NCBI RefSeq assembly: GCF_001816165.1
Contig: NZ_MDZC01000062.1
Coordinates: 1 to 35,147, forward strand
Reading direction: 5' to 3'
Source of the DNA: Hymenobacter glacialis
GTDB lineage: Bacteria; Bacteroidota; Bacteroidia; Cytophagales; Hymenobacteraceae
Length of the DNA: 35,147 nt
In this document: piece by piece, positions 19,486-26,570 of the stretch
Position numbering within the stretch: position 1 is the stretch's first letter
How the letters are laid out: each line of letters opens with the position of its first letter
Program-made: the position numbers and the translations under genes
The notes under the pieces: generated by a model
What the model was told of the DNA's origin: nothing
Databases searched by the model: none
The model's input: only the letters and a program-made list of their open reading frames with translations

Positions 19486-19669
19486 GACCACGGATTAGCA
19501 CGAATTTTAGCGGATTTCACGGATTTTGTAGCCGTTGAAATCAAAACAAAAAAGGCTTGCCAACTGGCAAGCCTTTTTTGTTTTCCTGAATCTCGATTAG
19601 CCCTCTGACGGGCAGGAAATCGTTCACAAAATCCGTGAAATCCGCTAAAATTCGTGCTAATCCGTGGTC
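19486..19669. repeat. 44-bp perfect inverted repeat filling the gap between two convergent genes
   Basis: The arms at 19486-19529 and 19626-19669 are exact inverses over 44 bases (starting GACCACGGATTAGCACGAAT). The left arm begins one base after the M48 stop codon and the right arm ends one base before the ychF stop codon. A second, independent hairpin sits in the loop. Transcripts from both sides would fold into the same long stem. Confidence 0.95.
19543..19584. terminator. Bidirectional intrinsic terminator
   Basis: A 19-bp stem, AAAACAAAAAAGGCTTGCC against its exact inverse, with an AACT loop (19562-19565). An A-run on one side and a T-run on the other let it end transcription from the M48 gene (plus) and ychF (minus). 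Confidence 0.9.
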
Positions 19670-20770
19670 TTAGACGTTGAAGCGGAAGTGCATGATGTCG
19701 CCGTCCTGCACCACGTACTCCTTGCCTTCTACGGCCATTTTGCCGGCTTCCTTGATTTTCACTTCGGTTTTGAACTCCTGGTAGTCGGCCAGCTTGATTA
19801 CCTCGGCGCGGATGAAGCCTTTCTCGAAGTCGGAGTGAATAACGCCAGCGGCGGCGGGGGCTTTGTCGCCGCGGTGCACGGTCCAGGCGCGCACTTCCTG
19901 CACGCCGGCAGTGAAGTAGGTAATCAGGTTGAGCAGCTCGTAGCTGGCCCGAATGAGTTTGTTCAGGCCCGACTCGGTGAGGCCGTATTCGCCCAGGAAC
20001 ATTTCCTTTTCTTCGGGGTCGTCCATGTCGGCAATCTGCGCTTCGATGGCCGCCGATACCAGCACCACCTGGGCGCCTTCGGCTTTCACGTGCTCACGCA
20101 GGGCGGTTACGTGGTTGTTGCCGTTGCTGGCAATGCTGGCTTCGTCCACGTTGGCCACGTATATCACGGGCTTGATGGTGAGCAGCTGCAGGTCGGCTAC
20201 GGCTTCCAGCTCGTCGGGCGTGGCGTTGAGGGCGCGGGCGTTCTGGCCGGCTTCCAGCTCGGCCTTGAAGCGCTGCAGGATGGCTACTTCCTTCTTGGCC
20301 ACGGCGTCGCCGGCTTTGGCGCTACGCTCCGATTTCACCAGCTTCTTATCGATGCTCTCCAAATCTTTGATTTGCAGCTCGGTGTCGATAACGTCTTTGT
20401 CGAAAACGGGGTCTACGCCACCGGCTACGTGCACGATGTTGGGGTCGTCGAAGCAGCGCACCACGTGAATGATGGCATCCACCTCGCGGATGTTGGCCAG
20501 GAATTTATTGCCCAGGCCTTCGCCCTTGCTGGCGCCTTTCACGAGGCCGGCAATGTCCACAAACTCGATGATGGTGGGCAGCACGCGCTTGGGGTTCACG
20601 AGGGCTTCCAGAATCTGGAGCCGCTCGTCGGGCACGGTAATTACGCCCACGTTGGGCTCGATGGTGCAGAACGGATAGTTGGCCGATTCGGCCTTGGCGT
20701 TCGAAAGTGCGTTGAAAAGGGTGGATTTACCGACGTTCGGCAAGCCGACGATACCGCAGCGGAGGCCCAT
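19670..20770 (-). CDS. ychF: Ribosome-binding ATPase YchF (OLA1 family)
   Basis: 366 residues, full family length. The P-loop is GLPNVGKST near the N-terminus, followed by [11 protein letters not shown] and the G3-like [17 protein letters not shown]. The G4 position reads NVDE instead of the GTPase NKxD, the change that makes this family prefer ATP. The C-terminal TGS domain ends [17 protein letters not shown]. YchF binds ribosomes and takes part in translation and oxidative-stress control. The start at 20770 gives the standard N-terminus [23 protein letters not shown] promoter box lies about 55 bases upstream. Confidence 0.97.
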   Translation of the reverse strand: MGLRCGIVGLPNVGKSTLFNALSNAKAESANYPFCTIEPNVGVITVPDERLQILEALVNPKRVLPTIIEFVDIAGLVKGASKGEGLGNKFLANIREVDAIIHVVRCFDDPNIVHVAGGVDPVFDKDVIDTELQIKDLESIDKKLVKSERSAKAGDAVAKKEVAILQRFKAELEAGQNARALNATPDELEAVADLQLLTIKPVIYVANVDEASIASNGNNHVTALREHVKAEGAQVVLVSAAIEAQIADMDDPEEKEMFLGEYGLTESGLNKLIRASYELLNLITYFTAGVQEVRAWTVHRGDKAPAAAGVIHSDFEKGFIRAEVIKLADYQEFKTEVKIKEAGKMAVEGKEYVVQDGDIMHFRFNV

Positions 20771-20823
20771 TTTTTTTAATTAAGAATTGATAATTAGGAA
20801 TGAAGAATTCGCTCATTCGGCCG

Positions 20824-20850
20824 CAAAGGTACAGCCTGCCGCCACGCAAA
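20824..20850 (-). promoter_or_regulatory. Candidate promoter of ychF
   Basis: On the minus strand TACCTTTG (20831-20824) matches TAnnTTTG, with a TTTTG (20851-20847 region) about 15 bases upstream, somewhat short of the usual spacing. The box is 54 bases before the ychF start. Confidence 0.45.
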
Positions 20851-20852
20851 AC

Positions 20853-20882
20853 GGCGCGAACTGACTATTGCCCGTTCGCGCC
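20853..20882. repeat. Small GC-rich hairpin upstream of ychF
   Basis: GGCGCGAAC (20853-20861) and its inverse GTTCGCGCC (20874-20882) form a 9-bp stem between the terminator of the PUR-domain gene and the ychF promoter. Function unknown. Confidence 0.55.
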
Positions 20883-20896
20883 ATTGATATCTTAAC

Positions 20897-20934
20897 AAAA
20901 GCTATTAGCTAACAGCCCTTAGCTAATAGCTTTT
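20897..20934 (-). terminator. Terminator of the PUR-domain gene
   Basis: AAAAGCTATTAGCTA pairs with its inverse (20920-20934) around a short loop, ending 2 bases from the stop codon of the minus-strand gene; the minus strand has T-rich sequence after the stem. Confidence 0.8.
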
Positions 20935-20936
20935 TC

Positions 20937-21305
20937 CTAGTAGTTCTCCTCGCTCTTATTGGGGTCGAAGGCGGGACGCTCAAATTCGGGGCGGGGCCGG
21001 TCCCGGTCGTCGTACTCACGCGGACGGTCAAGCTCGGCAACTTCCTCGGGCGACAGCAGTTCCTCCCGAACATACTCTACAGCGTCCTGCAGGGCATCTA
21101 CGAATTTCATAAAGTCCTCCTTGTAGAGAAAAATCTTGTGCTTTTCGTAGGACACCGAGTCGTCGCCGTTCTGGCGGCGCTTGCTCTCGGTGATGGTCAG
21201 GTAGTAATCCTGGCCGCGGGTGGCTTTCACGTCGAAGAAGTACGTGCGCTTGCCGGCTTTGATGCGTTGGGAATAAATTTCTTCCTGGTCGTGACGGTCG
21301 TCCAC
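20937..21305 (-). CDS. DUF3276 / PUR-alpha-like nucleic-acid-binding protein
   Basis: About 122 residues. The core EEIYSQRIKAGKRTYFFDV, then DYYLTITESKRR and KIFLYKEDFMKFVDAL, is characteristic of DUF3276, a bacterial PUR-domain family that includes Borrelia BpuR, a DNA- and RNA-binding regulator. The tail is acidic and arginine-rich (EYDDRDRPRPEFERP) and probably disordered. The frame is open to an ATG at 21440, but those extra 45 residues look unrelated to the family and run into a palindromic repeat. The GTG at 21305 (VDDRHDQEEIYS) gives the expected N-terminus, so I start there. A stand-alone gene with its own terminator. Confidence 0.88.
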   Translation of the reverse strand: MDDRHDQEEIYSQRIKAGKRTYFFDVKATRGQDYYLTITESKRRQNGDDSVSYEKHKIFLYKEDFMKFVDALQDAVEYVREELLSPEEVAELDRPREYDDRDRPRPEFERPAFDPNKSEENY

Positions 21306-21435
21306 GGGAATGGGGTTGGGGTATGAGTGGGAAATAGAATCTGTGTTGAATGAAAGGCCTAACTTACGAAAGATGACGTAAAGCCAAACGGTAGGCCGGG
21401 CTGGGCTGTTGGTAGCTGGAACGCCTAAACCGAAG

Positions 21436-21535
21436 GTCATGCCGAGCGCAGCCGAAGCATCTCGCTTGCTGTCACTATTTCAATCTACTGGATTGGTGGT
21501 GGCTCGCGAGGTGCCTCGGCTCCGCTCGGCATGAC
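21436..21535. repeat. Palindromic intergenic element, copy 2
   Basis: The outer arms GTCATGCCGAGCG (21436-21448) and CGCTCGGCATGAC (21523-21535) are exact inverses. The inner arms AGCCGAAGCATCTCGC and GCGAGGTGCCTCGGCT match with two differences. Same architecture as 11537-11634 and 28367-28470. It lies between the divergent PUR-domain and DUF58 genes. Confidence 0.88.
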
Positions 21536-21621
21536 GGACGGCTGCGCTCGGCACATCGTTTGGCTGCGCTTGGCCTAGCTGTGCTTTTACAACGTTCTTT
21601 ATGCGCTAAAACGCTGCCGCC

Positions 21622-22539
21622 ATGCCCATCGACCTTGCCGCCATCCGCTCCTTCGAAAACCTCGAGTTTCTGGCTCGCCAGCTGGTAGACGGGTTTATTA
21701 CCGGGCTGCACCAGTCGCCGTACCACGGGTTTTCGGTGGAGTTTTCGGAGCATCGCCTCTACAACCCCGGCGAAAGCACGCGCCACATCGACTGGAAAGT
21801 ATTTGCCCGCACCGATAAGCTCTTCGTGAAGCGGTACGAGGAGGAAACCAACCTGCGCGCACACATCCTGCTCGACGTGAGCCCCAGCATGTACTACCCC
21901 GCACCGGGACACGATAAGCTCAAATTCAGCATTCTGGCGGCGGCGGCGCTCACCACCCTGCTCACCCGGCAGCGCGACGCCGTGGGCCTCGTGACCTTTG
22001 CCGAAACCGTGGAGCTGCAAACGCCGGTGCGCTCCACCAGCACCCACCGCCACATTCTGCTGCTGGCCCTGCAACAGCTGCTGGAGCGCCCGCCCGCTCC
22101 CAAAACCGTGCGCGGCACCAATGTGGCCGGCACCATCCACGCCATTGCCCAGCAGATTCCCAAACGCTCGCTCGTCATCATTTTCAGCGACATGCTGGGG
22201 CGCAGCTCCGCCGAGCAGGAGGCGGCCCTGGCGGCCCTGCAGCACCTCAAGCACCAGCACCACGAGGTGCTGCTGTTCCACGTGCTCGACCGGGCTACGG
22301 AGGCCGATTTTGAATTCACCGAGCGTCCCTACATCTTCGAAGACATCGAGACGGGCCTCGAAATCAAGCTGCAGCCCTCCCAGATAAAAGAACAGTACCG
22401 CGCCGCCATGACGGCCTACGAGCAGGAACTGGCCCTGCGCTGCGGGCAGTTGCGCATCGACTTCGTGCCCGTGGACGTGCGCGAGCCGTTCGAGAAGGTC
22501 CTGTATGCCTATCTGGTGAAGCGCGGCAAAGTCCGGTAG
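21622..22539 (+). CDS. DUF58 domain protein (vWA-like, MoxR-associated type)
   Basis: About 305 residues. The N-terminal DUF58 signature is FSVEFSEHRLYNPGESTRHIDWK followed by LFVKRYEEETN. The von Willebrand A-like core carries a complete MIDAS start D85-V-S87-P-S89 in LLDVSPSMYY and later VIIFSDMLGR. Proteins of this type usually act with a MoxR AAA+ ATPase in complex assembly or stress response, but no MoxR gene is in the window. There are no membrane helices, so it is probably cytoplasmic. The start follows a 100-bp palindromic repeat. Confidence 0.93.
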   Translation: MPIDLAAIRSFENLEFLARQLVDGFITGLHQSPYHGFSVEFSEHRLYNPGESTRHIDWKVFARTDKLFVKRYEEETNLRAHILLDVSPSMYYPAPGHDKLKFSILAAAALTTLLTRQRDAVGLVTFAETVELQTPVRSTSTHRHILLLALQQLLERPPAPKTVRGTNVAGTIHAIAQQIPKRSLVIIFSDMLGRSSAEQEAALAALQHLKHQHHEVLLFHVLDRATEADFEFTERPYIFEDIETGLEIKLQPSQIKEQYRAAMTAYEQELALRCGQLRIDFVPVDVREPFEKVLYAYLVKRGKVR

Positions 22540-22665
22540 GACCGCTCAGGTGCTAGTTATCTGTTGCTAATTGTCAGTGCGGAGCTCATGGTATGACGGA
22601 CAAGCAACAGCGTCCAACTGACTACCCGGCCGCTTTTAAATAGTTATTCAATCCCAACAATCCGC

Positions 22666-22881
22666 ATGCCTCCCCTGGAATTTACGATAGTTATGGTGGG
22701 CGCCCTGGTGCTGTTTGCCCCCGTCACGGGCTACATTGCCGCGAGCTACGGCCGGTCGTTCTGGCGCTGGTACGCGCTGGGGGTGCTCCTGCCCTTCTTT
22801 TCCATGTTTGTGGCCATTTTTGTGGCTATCCGCACCCGGCTGGCCGAGGAAAAGGCCAACCCTAAACTGCCGAAACATTAG
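22666..22881 (+). CDS. Small membrane protein, unknown function
   Basis: 71 residues with two hydrophobic segments, roughly 5-26 (FTIVMVGALVLFAPVTGYIA) and 36-55 (WYALGVLLPFFSMFVAIFVA), joined by a short SYGRSFWRW loop, and a charged tail KANPKLPKH. Likely an inner-membrane helical hairpin. I recognise no named family. It lies 126 bases after the DUF58 gene. Confidence 0.7.
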   Translation: MPPLEFTIVMVGALVLFAPVTGYIAASYGRSFWRWYALGVLLPFFSMFVAIFVAIRTRLAEEKANPKLPKH

Positions 22882-22921
22882 GCGGTGCTACGGGCTGGGC
22901 CATTCAGTGGGCAGCAACCCG

Positions 22922-22929
22922 TATGTTTG
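22922..22929 (+). promoter_or_regulatory. Candidate -7 promoter box
   Basis: TATGTTTG matches TAnnTTTG exactly and is 72 bases before the start of the next membrane-protein gene. No clear -33 TTG is seen. Confidence 0.4.
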
Positions 22930-23001
22930 CCGGCAGTGCTGGCTTAAGCTGCCCCGTGGGTAGGTTATTGCTGGTTGTTTCGTTTCCTTTTTCCCCTTTT
23001 T

Positions 23002-23460
23002 ATGTACTCCACCCTTCTGTTGCTGCACTCCTGGTCCCGTTGGTTCGTACTCCTTTTTGGTCTCATTGCCGTGTATCGTGCCTACGTGGGCTGGTCGGGC
23101 CGCCGCGCCTTTGTGGGGGCCGACAACGGCATGGGTGCTGCTTTCTCCGGCTTCACCTGGCTGCAGGTGCTCATCGGCTTCGGGCTATATTTTGGCGTGA
23201 GCCCCTGGGGCCTGAACGCCATGAAGCAAGCCGGCGCCATGAAAGACCCCACTGCCCGCTTCTTCGGCATGGAGCACGTGGCCGTGATGATACTGGCCGC
23301 CATTGTGGCGCAGGTGGGCCGCATTGTCGTTAAAAAAACCAGCGACCACACGGCCAAGCACAAGCGGGCTTTCCTGTACTTCGGCATTGCCCTGCTACTG
23401 ATACTGCTCATGATTCCTTGGGGAATCTGGAATCCGGCGCGGCCGTTATTCCGTTTTTAA
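23002..23460 (+). CDS. Four-helix integral membrane protein, unknown function
   Basis: About 152 residues starting MYSTLLLLHSWSRWFVLL. There are four hydrophobic segments, with conserved-looking polar residues at their edges: H and W/R in LLHSWSRWF, H in FFGMEHVAVM, and a basic cytoplasmic loop KKTSDHTAKHKR. The histidines near helices could bind a cofactor such as haem, but there is no diagnostic motif. Such proteins are common and uncharacterised in Bacteroidota. The ATG at 23002 is preferred over 22975, which adds a hydrophobic stretch in the pyrimidine-rich leader. Confidence 0.8.
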   Translation: MYSTLLLLHSWSRWFVLLFGLIAVYRAYVGWSGRRAFVGADNGMGAAFSGFTWLQVLIGFGLYFGVSPWGLNAMKQAGAMKDPTARFFGMEHVAVMILAAIVAQVGRIVVKKTSDHTAKHKRAFLYFGIALLLILLMIPWGIWNPARPLFRF

Positions 23461-23533
23461 TTGCTAATTTTAAAGCCCGACAGTTACTGCGCATCTGCAG
23501 GGCTGGCTTGCTGAATTACCTATTGCTGCACCC

Positions 23534-23698
23534 GTGACCACCACGCCCAAACGCTGCTATTCTGTAGAGGACTTCTCTGATTTGATCAATTCCCGCCTGC
23601 AAAAGCTTGAGCGGCGGAAAGAAGCACAGCAGCGGTACGGCAGCCTCCTGGCCGTATTGCGCCAGCAAGTAGACTCCTACCGCCAGCGGCGCTCGTAG
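23534..23698 (+). CDS. Small basic helical protein, GTG start
   Basis: A 54-residue frame starting with GTG encodes a protein with YSVEDFSDLINSRLQ, then a highly charged helix (LERRKEAQQR) and QQVDSYRQRRS. The heptad-like pattern of L/I/V suggests a short coiled coil. It lies 73 bases after the four-helix membrane protein gene and just before a strong terminator, so it would be the last gene of that transcript. No family recognised; the protein-like composition and its place before the terminator are the only support. Confidence 0.5.
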   Translation: MTTTPKRCYSVEDFSDLINSRLQKLERRKEAQQRYGSLLAVLRQQVDSYRQRRS

Positions 23699-23743
23699 TA
23701 GCGGGCAAGGCCGCCCAGCGGCCTGCTTATTTTGCATAACCAC

Positions 23744-23786
23744 AGCATTCCGACCGGATAACTATCCGGTCGGAATGCTTTTTTTT
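23744..23786 (+). terminator. Strong intrinsic terminator
   Basis: AGCATTCCGACCGGATA (23744-23760) pairs with its exact inverse at 23763-23779, followed by eight T. It ends the unit of small membrane and unknown genes to its left. Confidence 0.92.
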
Positions 23787-23898
23787 GGGCCGTACTCCTC
23801 AACAGCCAATGCCTGTCCTGCTGAGCCGACGAGACAGAACAGGAGCGTTTAGACAGCAGTGCATAATCCTATTTATCAATCATATAACCTAACAACAC

Positions 23899-23954
23899 AA
23901 AGCTCACGACCTGCTATCGGAAAGGGTGCGCACCTTCTGTGACCGGGGAGCTTT
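23899..23954 (+). promoter_or_regulatory. Possible structured leader upstream of the PLP-enzyme gene
   Basis: AAAGCTC (23899-23905) can pair with GAGCTTT (23948-23954) and encloses the palindrome GGTGCGCACC (23925-23934). A leader or operator for Cys/Met genes would make sense here, but I could not fit it to any known SAM riboswitch class. TACCTTCA at 23980-23987 is an imperfect -7 box downstream of it, which argues against a leader role. Confidence 0.2.
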
Positions 23955-24022
23955 CACGGGAAGGCTTCAGAAAAAATCCTACCTTCACAGCGAAACCATC
24001 CCTCCCACCCACCCCATTTTTT

Positions 24023-25330
24023 ATGTCCAAACTTCACGAACACGCCCAGATAAGCGGCCAAACCCTGCGGCCCGAAAGCCTGATGATGAGCTACGGCTAC
24101 ACCCCTGCCTGGAGCGAAGGCGCCATCAAACCGCCTATTTTTCAAACGTCTACGTTCGTATTCAAAAACGCCGAAGAAGGCAAAGCCTTCTTTGAGCTGG
24201 CCTACGGCCTGCGCCAGGCCGACCCCGACGAGGAAATGGGACTCATCTACTCGCGCCTCAACAACCCCAGCCTGGAAATTCTGGAGCACCGCCTCACCCT
24301 CTGGGACGGCGCCGAGGAAGCCGCCAGCTTTGCCAGCGGCATGGCCGCTATCAGCACCACGCTGCTGGCCCTGCTCAAGCCCGGCGATGTGGTGCTGCAC
24401 TCCGAGCCCGTGTACGGCGGCTCCGACTTTTTCCTCAAAAACGTGCTGCGCAAATTCGGCATCACGGCGGTAGGCTTCCGCCCCACCGCCACGCCCGAAG
24501 AGCTAACGGCCCAGGTGGCCGGCATCGAACAGGGCCGCCTGGCCATGATATTCGTGGAAACCCCCGCCAACCCCACCAACCACCTCGTGGACCTGGAGGC
24601 CTGCGCCGCCCTGGCCCGCCAGCACAGCACGCCCGAACACCCCATTCGCCTGGTGGTGGACAATACTTTCCTGGGCCCGGTATTTCAGCACCCGCTCAAG
24701 CACGGCGCCGACGTGGTGCTGTACTCAGCCACCAAGTTCATCGGCGGGCACTCCGACCTGATTGCCGGCGCGGCCCTCGCCAGCAAGCCCCTCATGAAGG
24801 AGATTAAAGCCATGCGCACCTTCATGGGCACCATGTGCGACCCCAACACCGGTTGGATGCTCATGCGCAGCCTCGAAACCCTCAAGCTGCGCATGGAGCG
24901 GGCCGCACAATCAGCCCAGGTAATTGCCGACTGGCTCCGCGAGCACCCGCTGGTGGCGCGCACCTACTACCTCACCCATCTTGAGCACAACCCGGCCCAG
25001 CAGGACATCTACCGCCGCCACTGCCTCTCGCCCGGCTCCATGATTTCCTTCGACATCAAGGGCGGCGAGGCCGAAGCCTTCCGCTTTCTCAACGCCCTGA
25101 AGCTCATCAAGCTGGCCGTGAGCCTGGGCGGTACCGAAAGCCTGGCCGAACACCCCGGCACCATGACGCACTCGGACATCACCCTGGAAGAGCAGGCCGA
25201 AATGGGCATCACCCCCCAAATGATTCGCCTGAGCATCGGCGTAGAAGACCCCAAGGATTTGATGCTGGACATCAGCCAGGCCTTTGAGGCCGTGGGCGTG
25301 GTGAAAGAGCGAGAAATGGAATTGGCGTAG
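24023..25330 (+). CDS. Cys/Met-metabolism PLP-dependent enzyme (cystathionine gamma-synthase family)
   Basis: About 435 residues of the cystathionine gamma-synthase / methionine gamma-lyase family (fold type I). Visible motifs are YSRLNNPSLEILE, the PLP-phosphate segment ASFASGMAAISTTLLAL, FVETPANPTNHLVDL, DNTFLGPVFQHPLKHGADVV, and the PLP Schiff-base lysine K238 in SATKFIGGHSD. The end has VSLGGTESLAEHPGTMTH and RLSIGVEDPKDL. The exact reaction (synthase or lyase) cannot be told from sequence. The frame is open upstream to 23939, but the ATG at 24023 directly precedes family-like sequence. It is followed by a hairpin terminator and an immunity-like gene. Confidence 0.93.
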   Translation: MSKLHEHAQISGQTLRPESLMMSYGYTPAWSEGAIKPPIFQTSTFVFKNAEEGKAFFELAYGLRQADPDEEMGLIYSRLNNPSLEILEHRLTLWDGAEEAASFASGMAAISTTLLALLKPGDVVLHSEPVYGGSDFFLKNVLRKFGITAVGFRPTATPEELTAQVAGIEQGRLAMIFVETPANPTNHLVDLEACAALARQHSTPEHPIRLVVDNTFLGPVFQHPLKHGADVVLYSATKFIGGHSDLIAGAALASKPLMKEIKAMRTFMGTMCDPNTGWMLMRSLETLKLRMERAAQSAQVIADWLREHPLVARTYYLTHLEHNPAQQDIYRRHCLSPGSMISFDIKGGEAEAFRFLNALKLIKLAVSLGGTESLAEHPGTMTHSDITLEEQAEMGITPQMIRLSIGVEDPKDLMLDISQAFEAVGVVKEREMELA

Positions 25331-25383
25331 TTGCTTTGCTTTGTGGGCACGAGCTTTGGCCCCGTGTCCACAAAGCAAAGCAA
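25331..25383. terminator. Hairpin directly after the PLP-enzyme stop codon
   Basis: TTGCTTTGCTTTGTGG (25331-25346) is the exact inverse of 25368-25383, with about four more pairs inside. It begins right after the TAG. There is no long T-run, so it may act as a weak terminator or as an RNA-stabilising 3' stem. Confidence 0.65.
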
Positions 25384-25399
25384 TTCACCGCGCCAAATA

Positions 25400-25852
25400 A
25401 TGAAAAAAGAAGGCTTTTCAATTCAGGGGGACGGTGGCAACTCTATTTGTTTTGCCATTGATGAAGTTTATGGATTTCCAGAAACAACCAGCCATTGGGG
25501 AGGCTACGATGCTCGAGTAAGCCTAACAATTAAGTCAAGCTGCTTTCAAGCCAAGGCGACTGTGTGGACGTCAACGGGCGAGATATTCGCATTGCATCAG
25601 CAACTCCATCAATGCAACGAAAGCATCGCAGGTAATGCGGCTTACACTTCATGCGAAGGCAATTTGGCTCTCACCGTTCAGTATGATGCCATGGGCCACA
25701 TTACTATTCGCGGAAAATTTTCTGAGGGGAATGAATACTGTAACGCACTAGATTTTGAGTTTCAATCTGACCAGACTTTTGTGCAGATGACCCTTCTTGA
25801 GCTAGACCTAATTGTAAAAAAATACGGTAACCTGAAGGGAATAAATCTATAA
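25400..25852 (+). CDS. Orphan immunity-like protein (resembles WapI family)
   Basis: About 150 residues, mostly predicted beta-strand (EGFSIQGDGGNSICFAIDEVYGFPETTSHWGGYDARVSLTI) with a C-terminal helix. The pattern of SIQ, a GGYD turn, and alternating strands resembles WapI-like immunity proteins that neutralise contact-dependent toxins, but the match is from memory and not certain. No toxin gene is adjacent. The gene is clearly less GC-rich than its neighbours, which points to transfer. The ATG at 25400 follows the hairpin; the open frame to 25331 passes through that hairpin and is not used. It has its own terminator at 25895. Confidence 0.6.
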   Translation: MKKEGFSIQGDGGNSICFAIDEVYGFPETTSHWGGYDARVSLTIKSSCFQAKATVWTSTGEIFALHQQLHQCNESIAGNAAYTSCEGNLALTVQYDAMGHITIRGKFSEGNEYCNALDFEFQSDQTFVQMTLLELDLIVKKYGNLKGINL

Positions 25853-25894
25853 TTAGTCCTTGGGCTGGTGCAACACAATACCACAAAAAAACGC

Positions 25895-25930
25895 AAGAGC
25901 CTGCCGCTTCATCAGCGGCAGGCTCTTTTC
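25895..25930 (+). terminator. Intrinsic terminator of the immunity-like gene
   Basis: AAGAGCCTGCCGCT pairs with its inverse (25914-25927) around a TCATC loop, followed by T-rich sequence. Confidence 0.88.
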
Positions 25931-25985
25931 GTTTAAAATTGAGCAATTTCCTACTGCCCCAGAACGATGGCTCAGTTATTCTTCC

Positions 25986-25993
25986 TATCCTTG
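25986..25993 (+). promoter_or_regulatory. Candidate -7 promoter box for the PH-domain gene
   Basis: TATCCTTG differs from TAnnTTTG at one base and lies 25 bases before the ATG. No clear -33 element. Confidence 0.3.
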
Positions 25994-26017
25994 CACACAC
26001 CTTAATTCCTGACCACT

Positions 26018-26398
26018 ATGGGCTTCTTTTCCGGACTTCTCGATAATGCGGGTGCTGTGCAACCCGCCGACCTCACCACCGATTACGGCATGCTGCTGGC
26101 CAGTGGCGAAACCATTGAAATTGGTTTTAAACTGGTGCGCGACGTATTCATTTTCACCACCAAGCGGCTAATTCTGGTGGACAAGCAGGGCCTGACGGGC
26201 AAAAAATCGGAGTACCTGTCAATAGCCTACAAGAGCATTTCCCGCTTCAGCATCGAAACCGCCGGCCACCTGGACCTGGATGCCGAGCTAAAAATCTGGG
26301 TATCGAGCGAAACACTGCCCAGCATTACCCGCAAATTCAGCAGCGGCGTGAACATCTACGACGTGCAGCGGGTGCTGGCGCAGCATGTGTTGGGTTAG
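26018..26398 (+). CDS. Bacterial PH-domain protein
   Basis: 126 residues, about the length of a single bacterial pleckstrin-homology domain. The core EIGFKLVRDVFIFTTKRLILVDKQGLTGKKSEYLSIAYKSISRF has the order of strands seen in the bPH family (PF08000 type), followed by LKIWVSSETLPSITRKFSSGVN and a C-terminal helix IYDVQRVLAQHVLG. There is no signal or membrane segment, so it is cytoplasmic. The function of stand-alone bPH proteins is mostly unknown; some are linked to envelope stress. Confidence 0.85.
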   Translation: MGFFSGLLDNAGAVQPADLTTDYGMLLASGETIEIGFKLVRDVFIFTTKRLILVDKQGLTGKKSEYLSIAYKSISRFSIETAGHLDLDAELKIWVSSETLPSITRKFSSGVNIYDVQRVLAQHVLG

Positions 26399-26425
26399 CC
26401 CGGCTCAAAAGCGGCAAGGCTGGCT

Positions 26426-26488
26426 GTGAGCCGGGCCTTTGAGGCCGTAAGCATGCCCAAAGTGTTATCGGAAATGGCCTTCGTCTAA
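26426..26488 (+). pseudogene. Possible 3'-end remnant of a second PLP-enzyme gene
   Basis: The frame reads VSRAFEAVSMPKVLSEMAFV then TAA. It resembles the last residues of the intact PLP enzyme (ISQAFEAVGVVKEREMELA). Over AGCC-GGCCTTTGAGGCCGT the DNA matches 25274-25293 at 19 of 20 bases, and the distance to the stop is nearly equal. There is no start codon and the frame is closed just upstream. This may be the leftover of a duplicated gene end; a chance match cannot be excluded. Confidence 0.4.
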
Positions 26489-26512
26489 CCAGTACTTTGC
26501 TTTTTCATGAAC

Positions 26513-26548
26513 AAAAAAAGGCCTATCAAATACGAGAGGCCTTTTTTC
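26513..26548. terminator. Bidirectional terminator between convergent genes
   Basis: AAAAAAAGGCCT and AGGCCTTTTTT flank a short loop. It serves the PH-domain side (plus) and the OmpA-like gene (minus). Confidence 0.85.
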
Positions 26549-26570
26549 TTTGGCAAAGGCCCGGTTGAGA

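Noticed and set aside
23899..23954. SAM riboswitch upstream of the Cys/Met PLP-enzyme gene
   Set aside because: The expected conserved cores of the SAM riboswitch classes I know could not be found; only a weak outer stem and a palindrome are present.
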